DNA from: Thiomicrorhabdus aquaedulcis
GTDB taxonomy: Bacteria > Pseudomonadota > Gammaproteobacteria > Thiomicrospirales > Thiomicrospiraceae
Direction: 5' to 3'
DNA: 64,000 nt
Assembly (NCBI RefSeq): GCF_004001325.1
Contig: NZ_AP018722.1
Coordinates: forward strand, 62,001-126,000
Shown here in pieces: positions 10,421 to 21,871 of the stretch (its first letter is position 1; every line of letters starts with the position of its first letter). The notes beneath the pieces are model-generated. The model was not told the DNA's origin. It made no database searches and was given only the letters and a program-made list of their open reading frames with translations. Both the position numbers and the translations under genes were made by a program.

Positions 10421-10472
10421 ACCGCCAATTTAGCCGCATACTGTCTAAGCCACAATTAAAACAAACCCACAA

Positions 10473-10510
10473 AAAAACCCGCGTTAAGACAATCTTAACG
10501 CGGGTTTTTT
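10473..10510. terminator. Bidirectional rho-independent terminator
   Basis: AACCCGCGTTAAGA and its complement flank a CAA loop, with an A-run on the left and TTTTTT on the right. It serves the plus-strand outer-membrane gene and the minus-strand prk, which converge here. Confidence 0.9.
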
Positions 10511-10575
10511 GCTTTTAAATCACTTAAAACCATTTAAATCGCCCTTGCAACAAGGGCGTTTAAATTTATTGCAAT

Positions 10576-11514
10576 TTACTGCGCGGCCATAGCAGCGCGT
10601 TTTTTGGCGATTAGGTTTTGAATGATAGGAGTCATCATCAAATCCATGGCTTGTACCATGTACTGGCCATTGCACACTAAGGTGTCAGGACGCTGTAAAA
10701 AAGCACCTGGAATTTGTGCTTTAATGGCTTCCATGTCCACATCTTGGTGACGCACGTGGCAGATGATTAAGGAATCTTCTGGCGCAGGCCCCATTGGTGC
10801 ATCAGCCGACATGGTTGAAAACGGATCAGAGGTGTCAATTAACGGCACACGGTGAAAGTTAATGTGGGTACGGTGAAACTGCGGCACGATGGTTTCAATG
10901 TAGTCGGGCATACGCTCTAAAATGGTGTCGCGTACTTGCTGAACCGAATAAGGACGTTCTGCTGTATCGCGGTAGATTTTTTGCATCCATTCAATGTTGA
11001 TAGACGGTGCTACGCCAATGCCTAAATCAACGTATTGTGCTACGTTGTGCATGCCTTCGGCTGGACCGTGATCCATACGTTTGGCCATGCCGTGCAAGCC
11101 TTCGTAAAATAATACGTCGGTGTCTTCTGGAATCGATTCCCAAGGGGTAAATTCGCCCGATGCAAAGTTGGTTCCGCCCAAACGTGCGTTGTGCTCAACC
11201 GCTTCTTCGTCGCTGTGAATGTAGTAACGACGCTTGCCTGTGGCGCTTTCTTTGTACTCTTTAAACAACGCTTCTAGTTGACCAAATTCGTTTGCCGCTT
11301 CTGAAAAGTGGGTTAACACTGGGCCACAATTGGCTTTAGATTCAGCCACTTTTACTTTCATTTCGGCACGGCTGTATTTGTGGTAGCTGTCGCCTTCAAC
11401 GATGGCCACATTTAGGTTTTCGCGAGTAAAGATTTTTTCGACGGCACGTTTAACAAAAGACGTTCCGGCACCTGAGGAACCGGTAACGGTTACGATTGGG
11501 TGTTGTACAGACAT
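10576..11514 (-). CDS. prk: Phosphoribulokinase (Calvin cycle)
   Basis: 312 residues, the octameric bacterial type of phosphoribulokinase, not the longer plant/cyanobacterial one. It phosphorylates ribulose 5-phosphate to ribulose 1,5-bisphosphate in the cytosol. The P-loop GSSGAGTS is at the N-terminus, followed by EGDSYHKYSR with the catalytic Asp. LFYEGLHGM carries the Walker B-like strand, and RRYYIHSDEEA and HRVPLIDTSDPF are family blocks. AGGAGA stands 6 bases before the ATG at 11514; the GTG two codons earlier is too close to it. No rubisco or carboxysome genes lie nearby. It is the best single sign of an autotrophic lifestyle. Confidence 0.95.
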   Translation of the reverse strand: MSVQHPIVTVTGSSGAGTSFVKRAVEKIFTRENLNVAIVEGDSYHKYSRAEMKVKVAESKANCGPVLTHFSEAANEFGQLEALFKEYKESATGKRRYYIHSDEEAVEHNARLGGTNFASGEFTPWESIPEDTDVLFYEGLHGMAKRMDHGPAEGMHNVAQYVDLGIGVAPSINIEWMQKIYRDTAERPYSVQQVRDTILERMPDYIETIVPQFHRTHINFHRVPLIDTSDPFSTMSADAPMGPAPEDSLIICHVRHQDVDMEAIKAQIPGAFLQRPDTLVCNGQYMVQAMDLMMTPIIQNLIAKKRAAMAAQ

Positions 11515-11539
11515 AAACACTCTCCTAATAAATGAAATG

Positions 11540-11551
11540 ACCAGGCCTGGT
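11540..11551. repeat. ACCAGGCCTGGT palindrome (intergenic)
   Basis: Perfect copy between gyrB and prk, about 25 bp upstream of the prk start. Confidence 0.95.
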
Positions 11552-11628
11552 CATCGTAAAGTTAATAAAATTATTATCAAACGGTTCTTATACATAGTAT
11601 TACAAATAAATTACGGGTAGCGCACACT

Positions 11629-14619
<2,991 letters not shown>

Positions 14620-15057
14620 ATGAGCCTATTTTTAAGTAAATTTGAACCGTTTAAAGAGTTAAAAGCACTAGAGCGTCGTATTGAAGACAAGTGGCCATCG
14701 TTAATGGCGTTTGAGGCCAATCTAGCGGGTTTTACTCCCAGCGTAAACACGCGAGAAGGTGAGTACGCGTACCACATAGAGGTGGATTTACCCGGTGTGA
14801 ATAAAGACGATATTAAAGTTGAGGTTAAAGACAATCGCATGTCTATTACCGGTGAGCGTAAAACCCATGAAGAAGTCAACAAAGACGATTATTATCGAGT
14901 AGAAAGCAGTTACGGTCGCTTTGAACGTAGCTTTACCTTGCCCGATGGAGTGGACGTAGAAAACGTCAAAGCCAACAGTAAAAACGGCGTATTAGAAGTG
15001 GTTATACCTAAAGTAAAAGGCAAAGAAAATGCCAGCAAAAAAATTAAGGTAGATTAG
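14620..15057 (+). CDS. Hsp20-family small heat-shock protein
   Basis: 145 residues. The alpha-crystallin domain spans about residues 42-140, with YAYHIEVDLPGVNKDDIKVEV, LSITGER-like MSITGERKTH, and FERSFTLPDGVD followed by the GVLEV signature (NGVLEVVIPK). The N-terminal arm is short and the C-terminal extension is lysine-rich (ENASKKIKVD), with no clear IxI motif. It acts as an ATP-independent holdase oligomer. It follows a strong AAGGAG site and ends at a terminator built around a dispersed palindrome (15101-15138). Confidence 0.93.
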   Translation: MSLFLSKFEPFKELKALERRIEDKWPSLMAFEANLAGFTPSVNTREGEYAYHIEVDLPGVNKDDIKVEVKDNRMSITGERKTHEEVNKDDYYRVESSYGRFERSFTLPDGVDVENVKANSKNGVLEVVIPKVKGKENASKKIKVD

Positions 15058-15100
15058 ATTAAGCTAAATGTACCTTTATTATTGAGTCTATTTTTAAACC

Positions 15101-15138
15101 AAAAAACCCTTTGACCAGGCCTGGTCAAAGGGTTTTTT
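15101..15138. terminator. Bidirectional terminator with the dispersed palindrome as its apex
   Basis: A perfect 38-bp palindrome: AAAAAACCCTTTG, then ACCAGGCCTGGT, then CAAAGGGTTTTTT. It lies between the convergent Hsp20 gene and the membrane-protein gene at 15180, and has the GC stem and T-tract of an intrinsic terminator in both directions. Confidence 0.88.
15114..15125. repeat. ACCAGGCCTGGT palindrome (in terminator)
   Basis: Perfect copy forming the top of the terminator hairpin. Confidence 0.95.
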
Positions 15139-15179
15139 ATGGCTGTTTTAATGACTTAAATGGTTTAAATTTAAATCGT

Positions 15180-15596
15180 TTAACCAAACATCCAGCTGGT
15201 TGGGTTTGGCACGGGTTGTTGTTTGCCCAGTAACTGAATACCTTTAATGCAACGCACAATCAGCCACACCAAGGTAAACAATAAAATAAGCCAGCCAATT
15301 AAAATGGTGGTTAATATTATGCCCACAAAGCCATACAGCACGCCAATCCAAAACGTTCTAATCGCGTATTGATAATGCGACTTTAACACCTCGGGCGCAT
15401 CGCCCTTATTAATGTACGCCATAATAAGCCCCACCACACCGGTTAACGGAATAAGTAAGTTAAGCAAATACAACACGTAAATAATCATGGGCACCGTGGT
15501 AGAAATTGGCTCGGCAATCGCCTGCGCGGCCGGTGCAACCGGTGCGGGCGCGGTGGTTTCAATCATCGACTCTTGTGAATTAGGGGTTGGGTTCAT
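15180..15596 (-). CDS. Small membrane protein, DUF4870-like
   Basis: 138 residues. A 30-residue Pro/Ala/Thr-rich N-terminus is followed by three or four predicted membrane helices (MIIYVLYLLNLLIPLTGVVGLIMAYI, TFWIGVLYGFVGIILTTILIGWLILLFTLVWLIV) with the KSHYQYAIRTFW segment between. This arrangement is typical of the DUF4870/Tic20-like small inner-membrane proteins, whose function is unknown. AGGAG stands 7 bases before the ATG. It is a single gene with dispersed palindromes on both sides. Confidence 0.65.
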   Translation of the reverse strand: MNPTPNSQESMIETTAPAPVAPAAQAIAEPISTTVPMIIYVLYLLNLLIPLTGVVGLIMAYINKGDAPEVLKSHYQYAIRTFWIGVLYGFVGIILTTILIGWLILLFTLVWLIVRCIKGIQLLGKQQPVPNPTSWMFG

Positions 15597-15618
15597 TGTA
15601 ATCTCCTGTTAAAGCTTG

Positions 15619-15630
15619 ACCAGGCCTGGT
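15619..15630. repeat. ACCAGGCCTGGT palindrome (intergenic)
   Basis: Perfect copy, extended to an 18-bp palindrome with TTG and CAA flanks, upstream of the DUF4870-like gene and downstream of cmoA. Confidence 0.95.
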
Positions 15631-15671
15631 CAAAGGGTTTTTAGTGTTTTTGTGAGTGGGTTTAGGGTGTT

Positions 15672-16430
15672 TCAAGCCCCTTTAATCGCTAAAAATGAGA
15701 CAAAATTATACGCTTGAAACCAGATTCCGGCTGAGGCGAAGCCTACTGTTTTAAAGCGGTTTAAATGAAAATCGGCGGTGTCGCTAATAAGCACGTTTTC
15801 GAGCGAGTTACGTTTTTGGCTTATTTCGAGTTCGGAATAGCCGTTGCTGCGTTTAAATTGCAAATGCAAATGTTCAATGGCGTCTTGCAGGGCGTTGTCT
15901 TCAAAATGAATTTTTTCGGACACAATCAAAATGCCGCCGGGTTGCAGGCCATCATAAATGCGTTGCAACAGCGGTTGGCGTGCCTGTGGGTCAATAAATT
16001 GCAAAGTAAAGTTAATCACCACGACCGAGGCGTTGGTGATGGGCACTTGGGTGACGTCGGCGCAGAGTAAGTCGACAGGCACATCGGAGTGATAGGCGTG
16101 CAGGTATTGACCCGCTCGTGCAATCATGGCCGGTGAGTTGTCAATGGCGACAATATTGCACGGACGATGCTCGACATTGCGGCGCAGGGTGAGCGTGGCC
16201 GCGCCCAGTGAGCAGCCTAAATCGTACAGTTGAGTATGGTCTTGGGCGTGACATTTGGTCAACTCACCAATGCCGGTTAAGATGGTTTGATAACCCGGCA
16301 CCGAGCGTTGAATCATGTCGGGAAACACCGCCACCACCGATTCGTCAAACTGAAACGCGCCCACCGCTTCGTGCGCTTGGGCAAACAAAGTGTCGCGTTG
16401 ATGGTCGGTTAGGTGCGGCGTATTTTTCAT
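15672..16430 (-). CDS. cmoA: Carboxy-S-adenosylmethionine synthase CmoA
   Basis: 252 residues, normal for CmoA. It converts SAM and prephenate to carboxy-SAM, the donor for the cmo5U34 wobble modification of tRNA. The N-terminal FQFDESVVAVFPDMIQRSVP block is diagnostic. The SAM-binding fold has YDLGCSLGAATL, VAIDNSPAMI and LLCADVTQ, and NFTLQFIDP and FKRSNGYSELEISQKR complete the family signature. The partner CmoB is not in this window, but the later-step methyltransferase CmoM is at 24875. It starts 9 bases after the corrected end of mltC, so the two probably form an operon. Confidence 0.95.
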   Translation of the reverse strand: MKNTPHLTDHQRDTLFAQAHEAVGAFQFDESVVAVFPDMIQRSVPGYQTILTGIGELTKCHAQDHTQLYDLGCSLGAATLTLRRNVEHRPCNIVAIDNSPAMIARAGQYLHAYHSDVPVDLLCADVTQVPITNASVVVINFTLQFIDPQARQPLLQRIYDGLQPGGILIVSEKIHFEDNALQDAIEHLHLQFKRSNGYSELEISQKRNSLENVLISDTADFHLNRFKTVGFASAGIWFQAYNFVSFLAIKGA

Positions 16431-16439
16431 GGCGGGTTC

Positions 16440-17629
16440 TCAGGTGCGTGCAAAGTCATTAAGATATTTTTGTTTATTGGCGGTCACTTTAATTAAATAA
16501 TTTCTGGCCTCGGCGTATTTTAAACGGCTTTTAAGATATTGGTAAACTTGTTGACTGGAGAGGCGATTAATTTTTGCAGCGCACGAGCACGGTCGCTGTC
16601 AAACGCATTAAACACATTGCCACTGCCGGTGTTGTAAGCCGCAATCACACAATATTCGCGTGATTTGGCGTTGGTAACGCCTACTAAATAGCGGGTAAAT
16701 AAAATGGATAAATAGGCCGCGCCGTATTCAATATTTTGCGCGGGTTGAAACAGCAAGTTTCTGCTTGGCGTGCCATCGCGCTGGTTAAGCAAGCGATAAA
16801 CGTCGCGTCCCGCGGTGGTGGGCACAATTTGCATAAGCCCATAAGCGGGCGCGTGACTGACGGCGTAGGGATTAAACGCGCTTTCGGTTTCGATAATGCC
16901 CGAAATTAACGCGGGTTCCACGTGAAACCTTTTGGCTTGACGTAATACGATGGCTTGATAGCGGTGTTGTTGCTGCCCCTGAAAATCGTTGACCATGTCA
17001 AATTGCACAAAGTGGGTGGTTTTGCCTTGCACGCGACGGGTTTGCAGGCGATTTTTTATTAACCAGTCGGCGTATTGGTTAGCGCGCCACACGGTGCGAA
17101 TGGTGGTGCGAGTGTGGTCTTTTACCAAACCGTATAAAAAGGGTGTTTTGCCGGTAATAATATCTTGGTCGCTAAACAGATCCACTTGGCTGGGGTCGTC
17201 TGGCGTTAAGAGCGTGCTAATAATGGCTTTTTTTAACGCGGTTTTGGGGGCGTTGGCGACCAAGGTTTCGACTTGAATGTGGCCGTTATTAAAGTCAATT
17301 AAGGCGCGACTTTGATAGGTGTCGGTGTATTTAACGTACTCTTTGGGGCTGGCCATGCGCTTATCGCCCCAATTTTTGGTAATTTGGTTTAAAAATCGGG
17401 CGAGTTGTTGGCGAATCAGACCGTCAATTTCGGGCACGCCAACGCCGGGAATTTGTGCGGTCACCGCATGGGTCACATCGCCTTTATAGAGTTGATGACC
17501 GGTGCTGACGCCACGCCTAATTTGCGTGGCGGTACAACCGCTTAACCCAACGCTGCTGACTACGGCCACGGTCGCCAAGGGGTAGGTTGCGCCTAAGAGT
17601 AATTGTTTTATAAACAGCCGACGTTTCAT
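16440..17629 (-). CDS. mltC: Membrane-bound lytic murein transglycosylase C (frameshifted near the end here)
   Basis: Adding one base to the TT at 16548-16549 (AA on the coding strand) extends the protein past the printed stop at 16520 through VYQYLKSRLKYAEARNYLIK to a TGA at 16440, restoring the MltC C-terminus (about 396 residues). The N-terminus is a lipoprotein signal (lipobox LSGC) that also carries KRRLFIK, close to a Tat twin-arginine motif. The DUF3393 domain (KYTDTYQSRALIDFNNGHI, FLYGLVKDHT) precedes an SLT domain with the catalytic Glu in IIETESAFNPYAVS, and YGLMQIVPTTAGRDVY. It cleaves peptidoglycan glycan strands. Contains a parS site at 16914. Confidence 0.88.
16914..16929. promoter_or_regulatory. 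parS-like site
   Basis: GGTTCCACGTGAAACC keeps the whole GTTNCACGTGAAAC core of parS and differs only in the outermost base pair. It lies inside mltC. Confidence 0.8.
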
Positions 17630-17724
17630 GGGAGGGGCATTGAGTTGGCCGAGTTGTTTATAACTTTTTTACAATGCAATGGTCTCATTTAGTAGCGCGA
17701 TGGGCGATTAGCCACTTCGGCCAG

Positions 17725-17740
17725 TCCCCAGGCCTGGGGA
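17725..17740. repeat. Variant of the dispersed palindrome
   Basis: TCCCCAGGCCTGGGGA is a perfect palindrome with the same CCAGGCCTGG core but different flanks, between the nuclease gene and mltC. Confidence 0.7.
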
Positions 17741-17753
17741 AGTGAGTCGGACT

Positions 17754-18670
17754 CTATGCGTGTTTCGAGTTCGTCGTCAAGTTGCCAAAAAAGTCAATTC
17801 CGGTGCGCGCTTCCACAGCGTCAACGGTGGTGACCAGTTGCTGTAAATTAACATTGGGCGGGGTGTCTTGTTCAAATATAAACGCCAAGGCAATCGCTGG
17901 GCGTTCGGGTGTCGTGGGTTTAATTAATATTTTGTAAAATGCGCTGGGAATCACTACGCGACTGTTGTTAAGTGTAGGCTGTTGTTCGTTAAAAATAGGG
18001 CCGGTTACTACCCAAAACTCACCGTGTTTTTTAGCAAAATCGTTGGCGACAATTTCTTCAAGGCGCTGCCATGACTTTTGATTAAGCTTGGGATTTTGCG
18101 GGGTAATGTTGGTCATTAAAAAGTTTGTGATTGGGCATTTACGCCATAGCGTGTGGCAATAAGGTGGTTGGGTGCCATGTGGCCACGGTCAAACCCCGAG
18201 CCGGTGTAATCGTCGTGTGCAATGCTTGATGGACTGCGCCAGTCGGACTCAAAACGACTGGGGCGTTTGCCTGCCTTATAAATAGGCTCTCCCACTTTAT
18301 ACGTTACCCACAGCGGGTTGGCGAGTTTTTCAGAGTAACCCAGCATAAAACCATCGTTACGAATAACATGTGACCAGCTGTTGGCGGCATGGCCTGCGTG
18401 CATTTTAGGAACACCCATGTAGGCCATATTAGGACGAGCAATTTGGGTTTCATAAGCGTACCAAGCACCGCCCAATACAATAATAAGCAAAGCAAATTGT
18501 GGGCGACGTTTTATCCAGGACATCATAGGCACAAGCCATTGACCTAATGTACGGGCATTTATGTTTGAGCGGGCAGAAGAGCGACGACGTGTGGTTTTCA
18601 TAAGGCGTTTACTTTGAGAGTGTTTAAAGTGGTTAAAAGCCTTTGGCGACTTTAGAGTGCCGTTTGGCAT
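17754..18670 (-). CDS. DNA/RNA non-specific endonuclease, membrane-anchored (frameshifted here)
   Basis: One base added to the A5 run at 18118-18122 joins two frames into a 305-residue protein. An N-terminal basic segment is followed by one membrane helix (FALLIIVLGGAWYAYETQ), then the NUC1/NucA-type beta-beta-alpha-metal nuclease: FDRGHMAPN contains the DRGH catalytic histidine, and FLMTNITPQNPKLNQKSWQRLE the metal-binding Asn. Similar enzymes digest nucleic acids outside the cytoplasm. It begins 4 bases after the mrpG stop, so it may be carried on the mrp transcript, though functional links are not obvious. Start could also be at 18601. Confidence 0.82.
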
Positions 18671-18673
18671 AAA

Positions 18674-18988
18674 TTAGCGTTTGTTTTGTGTGCGCTCAAC
18701 CTGTTTAATTTTTAGGTGCAATGCCGCCTTTGCCATTAAATGCGCACTGACTGGAGCGGTAATAAACAAAAACAACGTCACCAATATTTCGTGGGTGCTT
18801 ATTTGCTCAGTTGCCAAGCTAAAGTAAAGTGCAGATGCCACCAAAATAGCACCCACGCCTAAGGTTGTGGCTTTAGTAGGGCCATGCAGGCGCATAAAAA
18901 AATCGGGTAATTTTAGTAAGCCAATCGAGCCTACCAGCGTAAACACTGCGCCAATTAACACCAAGGCGGCCAAAATATAATCAAGCAT
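18674..18988 (-). CDS. mrpG: Mrp-type Na+/H+ antiporter subunit G
   Basis: 104 residues with three membrane helices. GSIGLLKLPDFFMRLHGPTKATTLG is the highly conserved MrpG/MnhG block; the C-terminal tail is basic. It is the last Mrp subunit in the operon mrpA(B)CDEFG, which exchanges cytoplasmic sodium for protons in alkali and salt tolerance. AAGGAAC precedes the ATG. It is separated from mrpF by a 66-bp gap that holds a perfect dispersed palindrome. Confidence 0.93.
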   Translation of the reverse strand: MLDYILAALVLIGAVFTLVGSIGLLKLPDFFMRLHGPTKATTLGVGAILVASALYFSLATEQISTHEILVTLFLFITAPVSAHLMAKAALHLKIKQVERTQNKR

Positions 18989-19043
18989 GTGGGTTCCTTT
19001 TTACATCTAATTTAAACGTTTTAAATCAATAAACCAGTAAGTG

Positions 19044-19055
19044 ACCAGGCCTGGT
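19044..19055. repeat. ACCAGGCCTGGT palindrome (between mrpF and mrpG)
   Basis: Perfect copy abutting the mrpF stop codon, inside the operon. Confidence 0.95.
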
Positions 19056-19324
19056 TATTCCATAATATCGCCGCGCAATAGGTATTTGCTTAAAGCCACA
19101 GTACCCACAAACCCCATTACGGCAATCAACAATGCGGCTTCAAAATACAGAGAGCTGCCTAAATACAAGCCCAATAAAATCAGTAAAGCAATGGCGTTAA
19201 TGTATAAAGTATCCAGCGCTAAAATTCGGTCGGGCACATCGGGCCCTTTTACCAGGCGCACAAAACTTAGCAGTAACGCTAAGCTTACCAAGGCAAATGC
19301 AAAGGGTAATACGGTCATTAACAT
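19055..19324 (-). CDS. mrpF: Mrp-type Na+/H+ antiporter subunit F
   Basis: 89 residues, three membrane helices. The RLVKGPDVPDRILALDTLYINAIALL block, with the PDRILALD signature, identifies MrpF. Its start overlaps the end of mrpE (the mrpE stop is within the first codons), indicating coupled translation. Confidence 0.93.
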   Translation of the reverse strand: MLMTVLPFAFALVSLALLLSFVRLVKGPDVPDRILALDTLYINAIALLILLGLYLGSSLYFEAALLIAVMGFVGTVALSKYLLRGDIME

Positions 19325-19821
19325 GGGGCAAATACCTTTTTTAAGGGGGTTTCGTAACGGGTTTTAATTTGCAAAATGGTGTCTTCAATGTCGTCAACAT
19401 GCAAAGCGTGAATAATTAAGTGCGTGCCATCGGGGGTTAAATCACACGATACCGTGCCGGGCGTAAGCGAAATGGTGTTGGCCAATAAGCTGATACCCAG
19501 TGGTGTAGTAATGCTTAATTCGTATTCGAAAAAGCCCGGTTTAAGCGCGTCGTTTTTACCCAAAATAAGTTTGGCCACGGCAATGTTGGCCACCAAAATA
19601 TCCCACAACACCACGGCCAAAAACTTAAGCAAAGTAAGCGGTGCTTTGATGCAGACTTTTTCGGGCCAAAAGCCCGAGGTAAGTTTGGGAATGACAATGG
19701 CTAAAATGGCTCCCAATACCATGTGGCCTGCGCCCACGGTATTGTTAAGCAGTAACCAAATAACCCACAGCATCACTGATAAAACAGGATGAGGCAATAA
19801 CCAAGTAAGCATTTTAGACAT
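19318..19821 (-). CDS. mrpE: Mrp-type Na+/H+ antiporter subunit E
   Basis: 167 residues. Two or three N-terminal membrane helices (PVLSVMLWVIWLLLNNTVGAG) precede a cytoplasmic domain with LLANTISLTPGTVSCDLTPDG and LIIHALHVDD, the standard MrpE pattern. The start ATG overlaps the TAA stop of mrpD and the end overlaps mrpF. Confidence 0.93.
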   Translation of the reverse strand: MSKMLTWLLPHPVLSVMLWVIWLLLNNTVGAGHMVLGAILAIVIPKLTSGFWPEKVCIKAPLTLLKFLAVVLWDILVANIAVAKLILGKNDALKPGFFEYELSITTPLGISLLANTISLTPGTVSCDLTPDGTHLIIHALHVDDIEDTILQIKTRYETPLKKVFAPC

Positions 19822-21431
19822 TATTGGTTGCTCCCAGGGGTGTGTGAGTTTTGCATGCTTTGCGCATCTTGAACCGTTTGATTAACCGGCGCGGCACTTA
19901 GCACAGCGTTGATGTAGGCGTGTGTATTAAACAGTTGTACTGCACTGGCTTGTGTAAACGCACTGATTGGATTGGCAAACAGTACCAGGCCTGGGCTGGT
20001 TAAAAACAGCGCCAACACCACCGCCATGGCGGGTTTGTTAAGTGCTGAGCCTTGGTCTAACGCAGCTTGATGAGGTGTTGTGGTTAGTTTGTCGGTTGAT
20101 TTAATGGGTGACAGGGTGCGATAAAACAACCAAGAGCCACTGCGCGCCATAGCGATAATCATCATTAAACCTGCGCCTAACACCACGGCTAAAATAACGC
20201 CAAACCACGGATGACTTAGGGCGCTGTTTAAAATGAATACCTTGCCAAAAAGCCAGACAACGGTGGTAATCCGGTTAACGCAATAGCACCAAACATAAAG
20301 ACCGAGCCTACTAAAATAGCGTTTTGCATAGATGGCGCTTCACAAAACTGGTCGCCAAACGAACCTCTTCCACGCGTAATAATGTCGGCTAATAAAAACA
20401 TCGCACCGGCCATAAAGGTCGAGTGAATTAAATAATACAGCGTGGCGTTAAGAGCCGCAGGGCTGTTAAGCCCCACGCCAATTAATAAAGTGGCCACCGA
20501 AGCCAAAACCAAATACGCCACTTGTTCTTTTAAACCACGCGCCGCCAAAACCCCTAAGGCCGCCATAAACAACGTCACTAACCCTAATCCCAGTACCCAA
20601 GGGGCAAAAAGACCCGCCAGTTGGCCGGCATCAATGCCAAACACGGTGCCATGCACTCTTATAATGGCGTAAATACCCACTTTGGTCATAATGGCAAACA
20701 ACGCGGCCACCGGTGCCGAGGTATTGGCGTAGCCAGCGGGCAACCATAAGTACAGTGGGAACATGGCGGCTTTTATGCCAAACACCACCAGTAACAACAA
20801 ACCGGCTGCGGCAATAACGCCTAAGTTTTCGGGTGGGGCAATGGCGACTTTAGCGGCCATATCGGCGATGTTAAGCGTGCCCAATACACCGTATAACGCG
20901 CCCACGGCAAATAAAATAACGTAGAGCCAATTAGGTTAATGACCACATAGTGCAAACCCGCTTTGGTACGTAGACGACCACTGCCGTGCAACAGTAAACC
21001 GTACGACGCTAACAGCAATACTTCAAAAATACAAATAGGTTAAACACGTCACCGGTTAAAAAAGCACCGTTTAAGCCAAACAATTGCAGGTGAAACAGCA
21101 CGTGAAAATGCGCGCCTTTTTTATCCACATTGGTAAAGATTGCATACAAGACCGCCCCTAGCGCCAATACGCTTGTAAGGGTAATCATCAGTGCCGAGAG
21201 TTGATCGAGAACCAGCACAATTCCAAAAGGTGCCGCCCAGTTGCCCAATAAATAAATGTGATGCTCGCCACCCACGGCGGCAAATAACAATGCGACCGAC
21301 AAGGCAACCAGGCCGATTACACCCAATACGCTTACCGCACGTTGAAGGTTTAAGCCGCCTAAGCGCGCAAGCAATAAAAATACGCCCACCAACAGGGGCA
21401 AAAAGACCGGCCAAGCCGTTAAGTGACTCAT
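19821..21431 (-). CDS. mrpD: Mrp-type Na+/H+ antiporter subunit D (three frameshifts here)
   Basis: Adding single bases to the A-runs at 21025-21029, 20913-20916 and 20247-20251 gives one 537-residue protein, normal for MrpD; the printed sequence breaks it into pieces. The protein is a NuoL/M/N-like membrane subunit with about 14 helices. Landmarks are TGDVFNLFVFFEVLLLASYGL, a conserved Glu in FFEV, VVFGIKAAMFPLYLWLP with the key Lys, MTKVGIYAIIR, and LTGLPPLSGFFGKVFI. It is part of the proton/sodium path. Its ends overlap mrpC and mrpE exactly, which supports the corrected reading. Confidence 0.9.
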
Positions 21432-21871
21432 TAATTTTCTCCCTTGTTAGCCCAAGAATCGGCTAAACGTGAGGTGGTTTTAGCGCTGGGTGTAACGCGC
21501 GCACTTAATTGACTGGATGTATTGTCATTGGCCACTTCATCGTGCGCTAGGTGCAGGCCGTCTACATGATCGTTGCCCAATTCGCCACGCGCTTTTAGCG
21601 CCAATACAATTAAAAACGCGGTCATTCCAAAGGCAATTACAATGGCGGTTAACACCAATGCTTGTGGTAGTGGGTCGCTGTAACCAGCGGCGGCGGCATC
21701 AATCACCGACGGCTGGCCAATGGTTAAACGTCCCATAGCAAATAAAAAGACGTTAATGGCATAGGCCAATAAGGTTAGCCCCAGCACCACTGGAAAGGTA
21801 CGAGCTCTTAAGGTTAAAAAAACGCCCGTGGCGGTTAATACGCCAATCACGAAAGCAATTAACCATTCCAT
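21431..21871 (-). CDS. mrpC: Mrp-type Na+/H+ antiporter subunit C
   Basis: 146 residues, NuoK-like with three helices (AFVIGVLTATGVFLTLRAR, VVLGLTLLAYAINVFLFAMG, PLPQALVLTAIVIAFGMTAFLIVLAL). DPLPQALVLTAIVI is the family signature. The hydrophilic C-terminal tail is longer than in most MrpC proteins. Stop and start codons overlap both neighbours. Confidence 0.93.
   Translation of the reverse strand: MEWLIAFVIGVLTATGVFLTLRARTFPVVLGLTLLAYAINVFLFAMGRLTIGQPSVIDAAAAGYSDPLPQALVLTAIVIAFGMTAFLIVLALKARGELGNDHVDGLHLAHDEVANDNTSSQLSARVTPSAKTTSRLADSWANKGEN

Noticed and set aside
21121-21129. A TTATCCACA DnaA box
   Set aside because: A single copy inside mrpD without a cluster or AT-rich unwinding region; not an origin.
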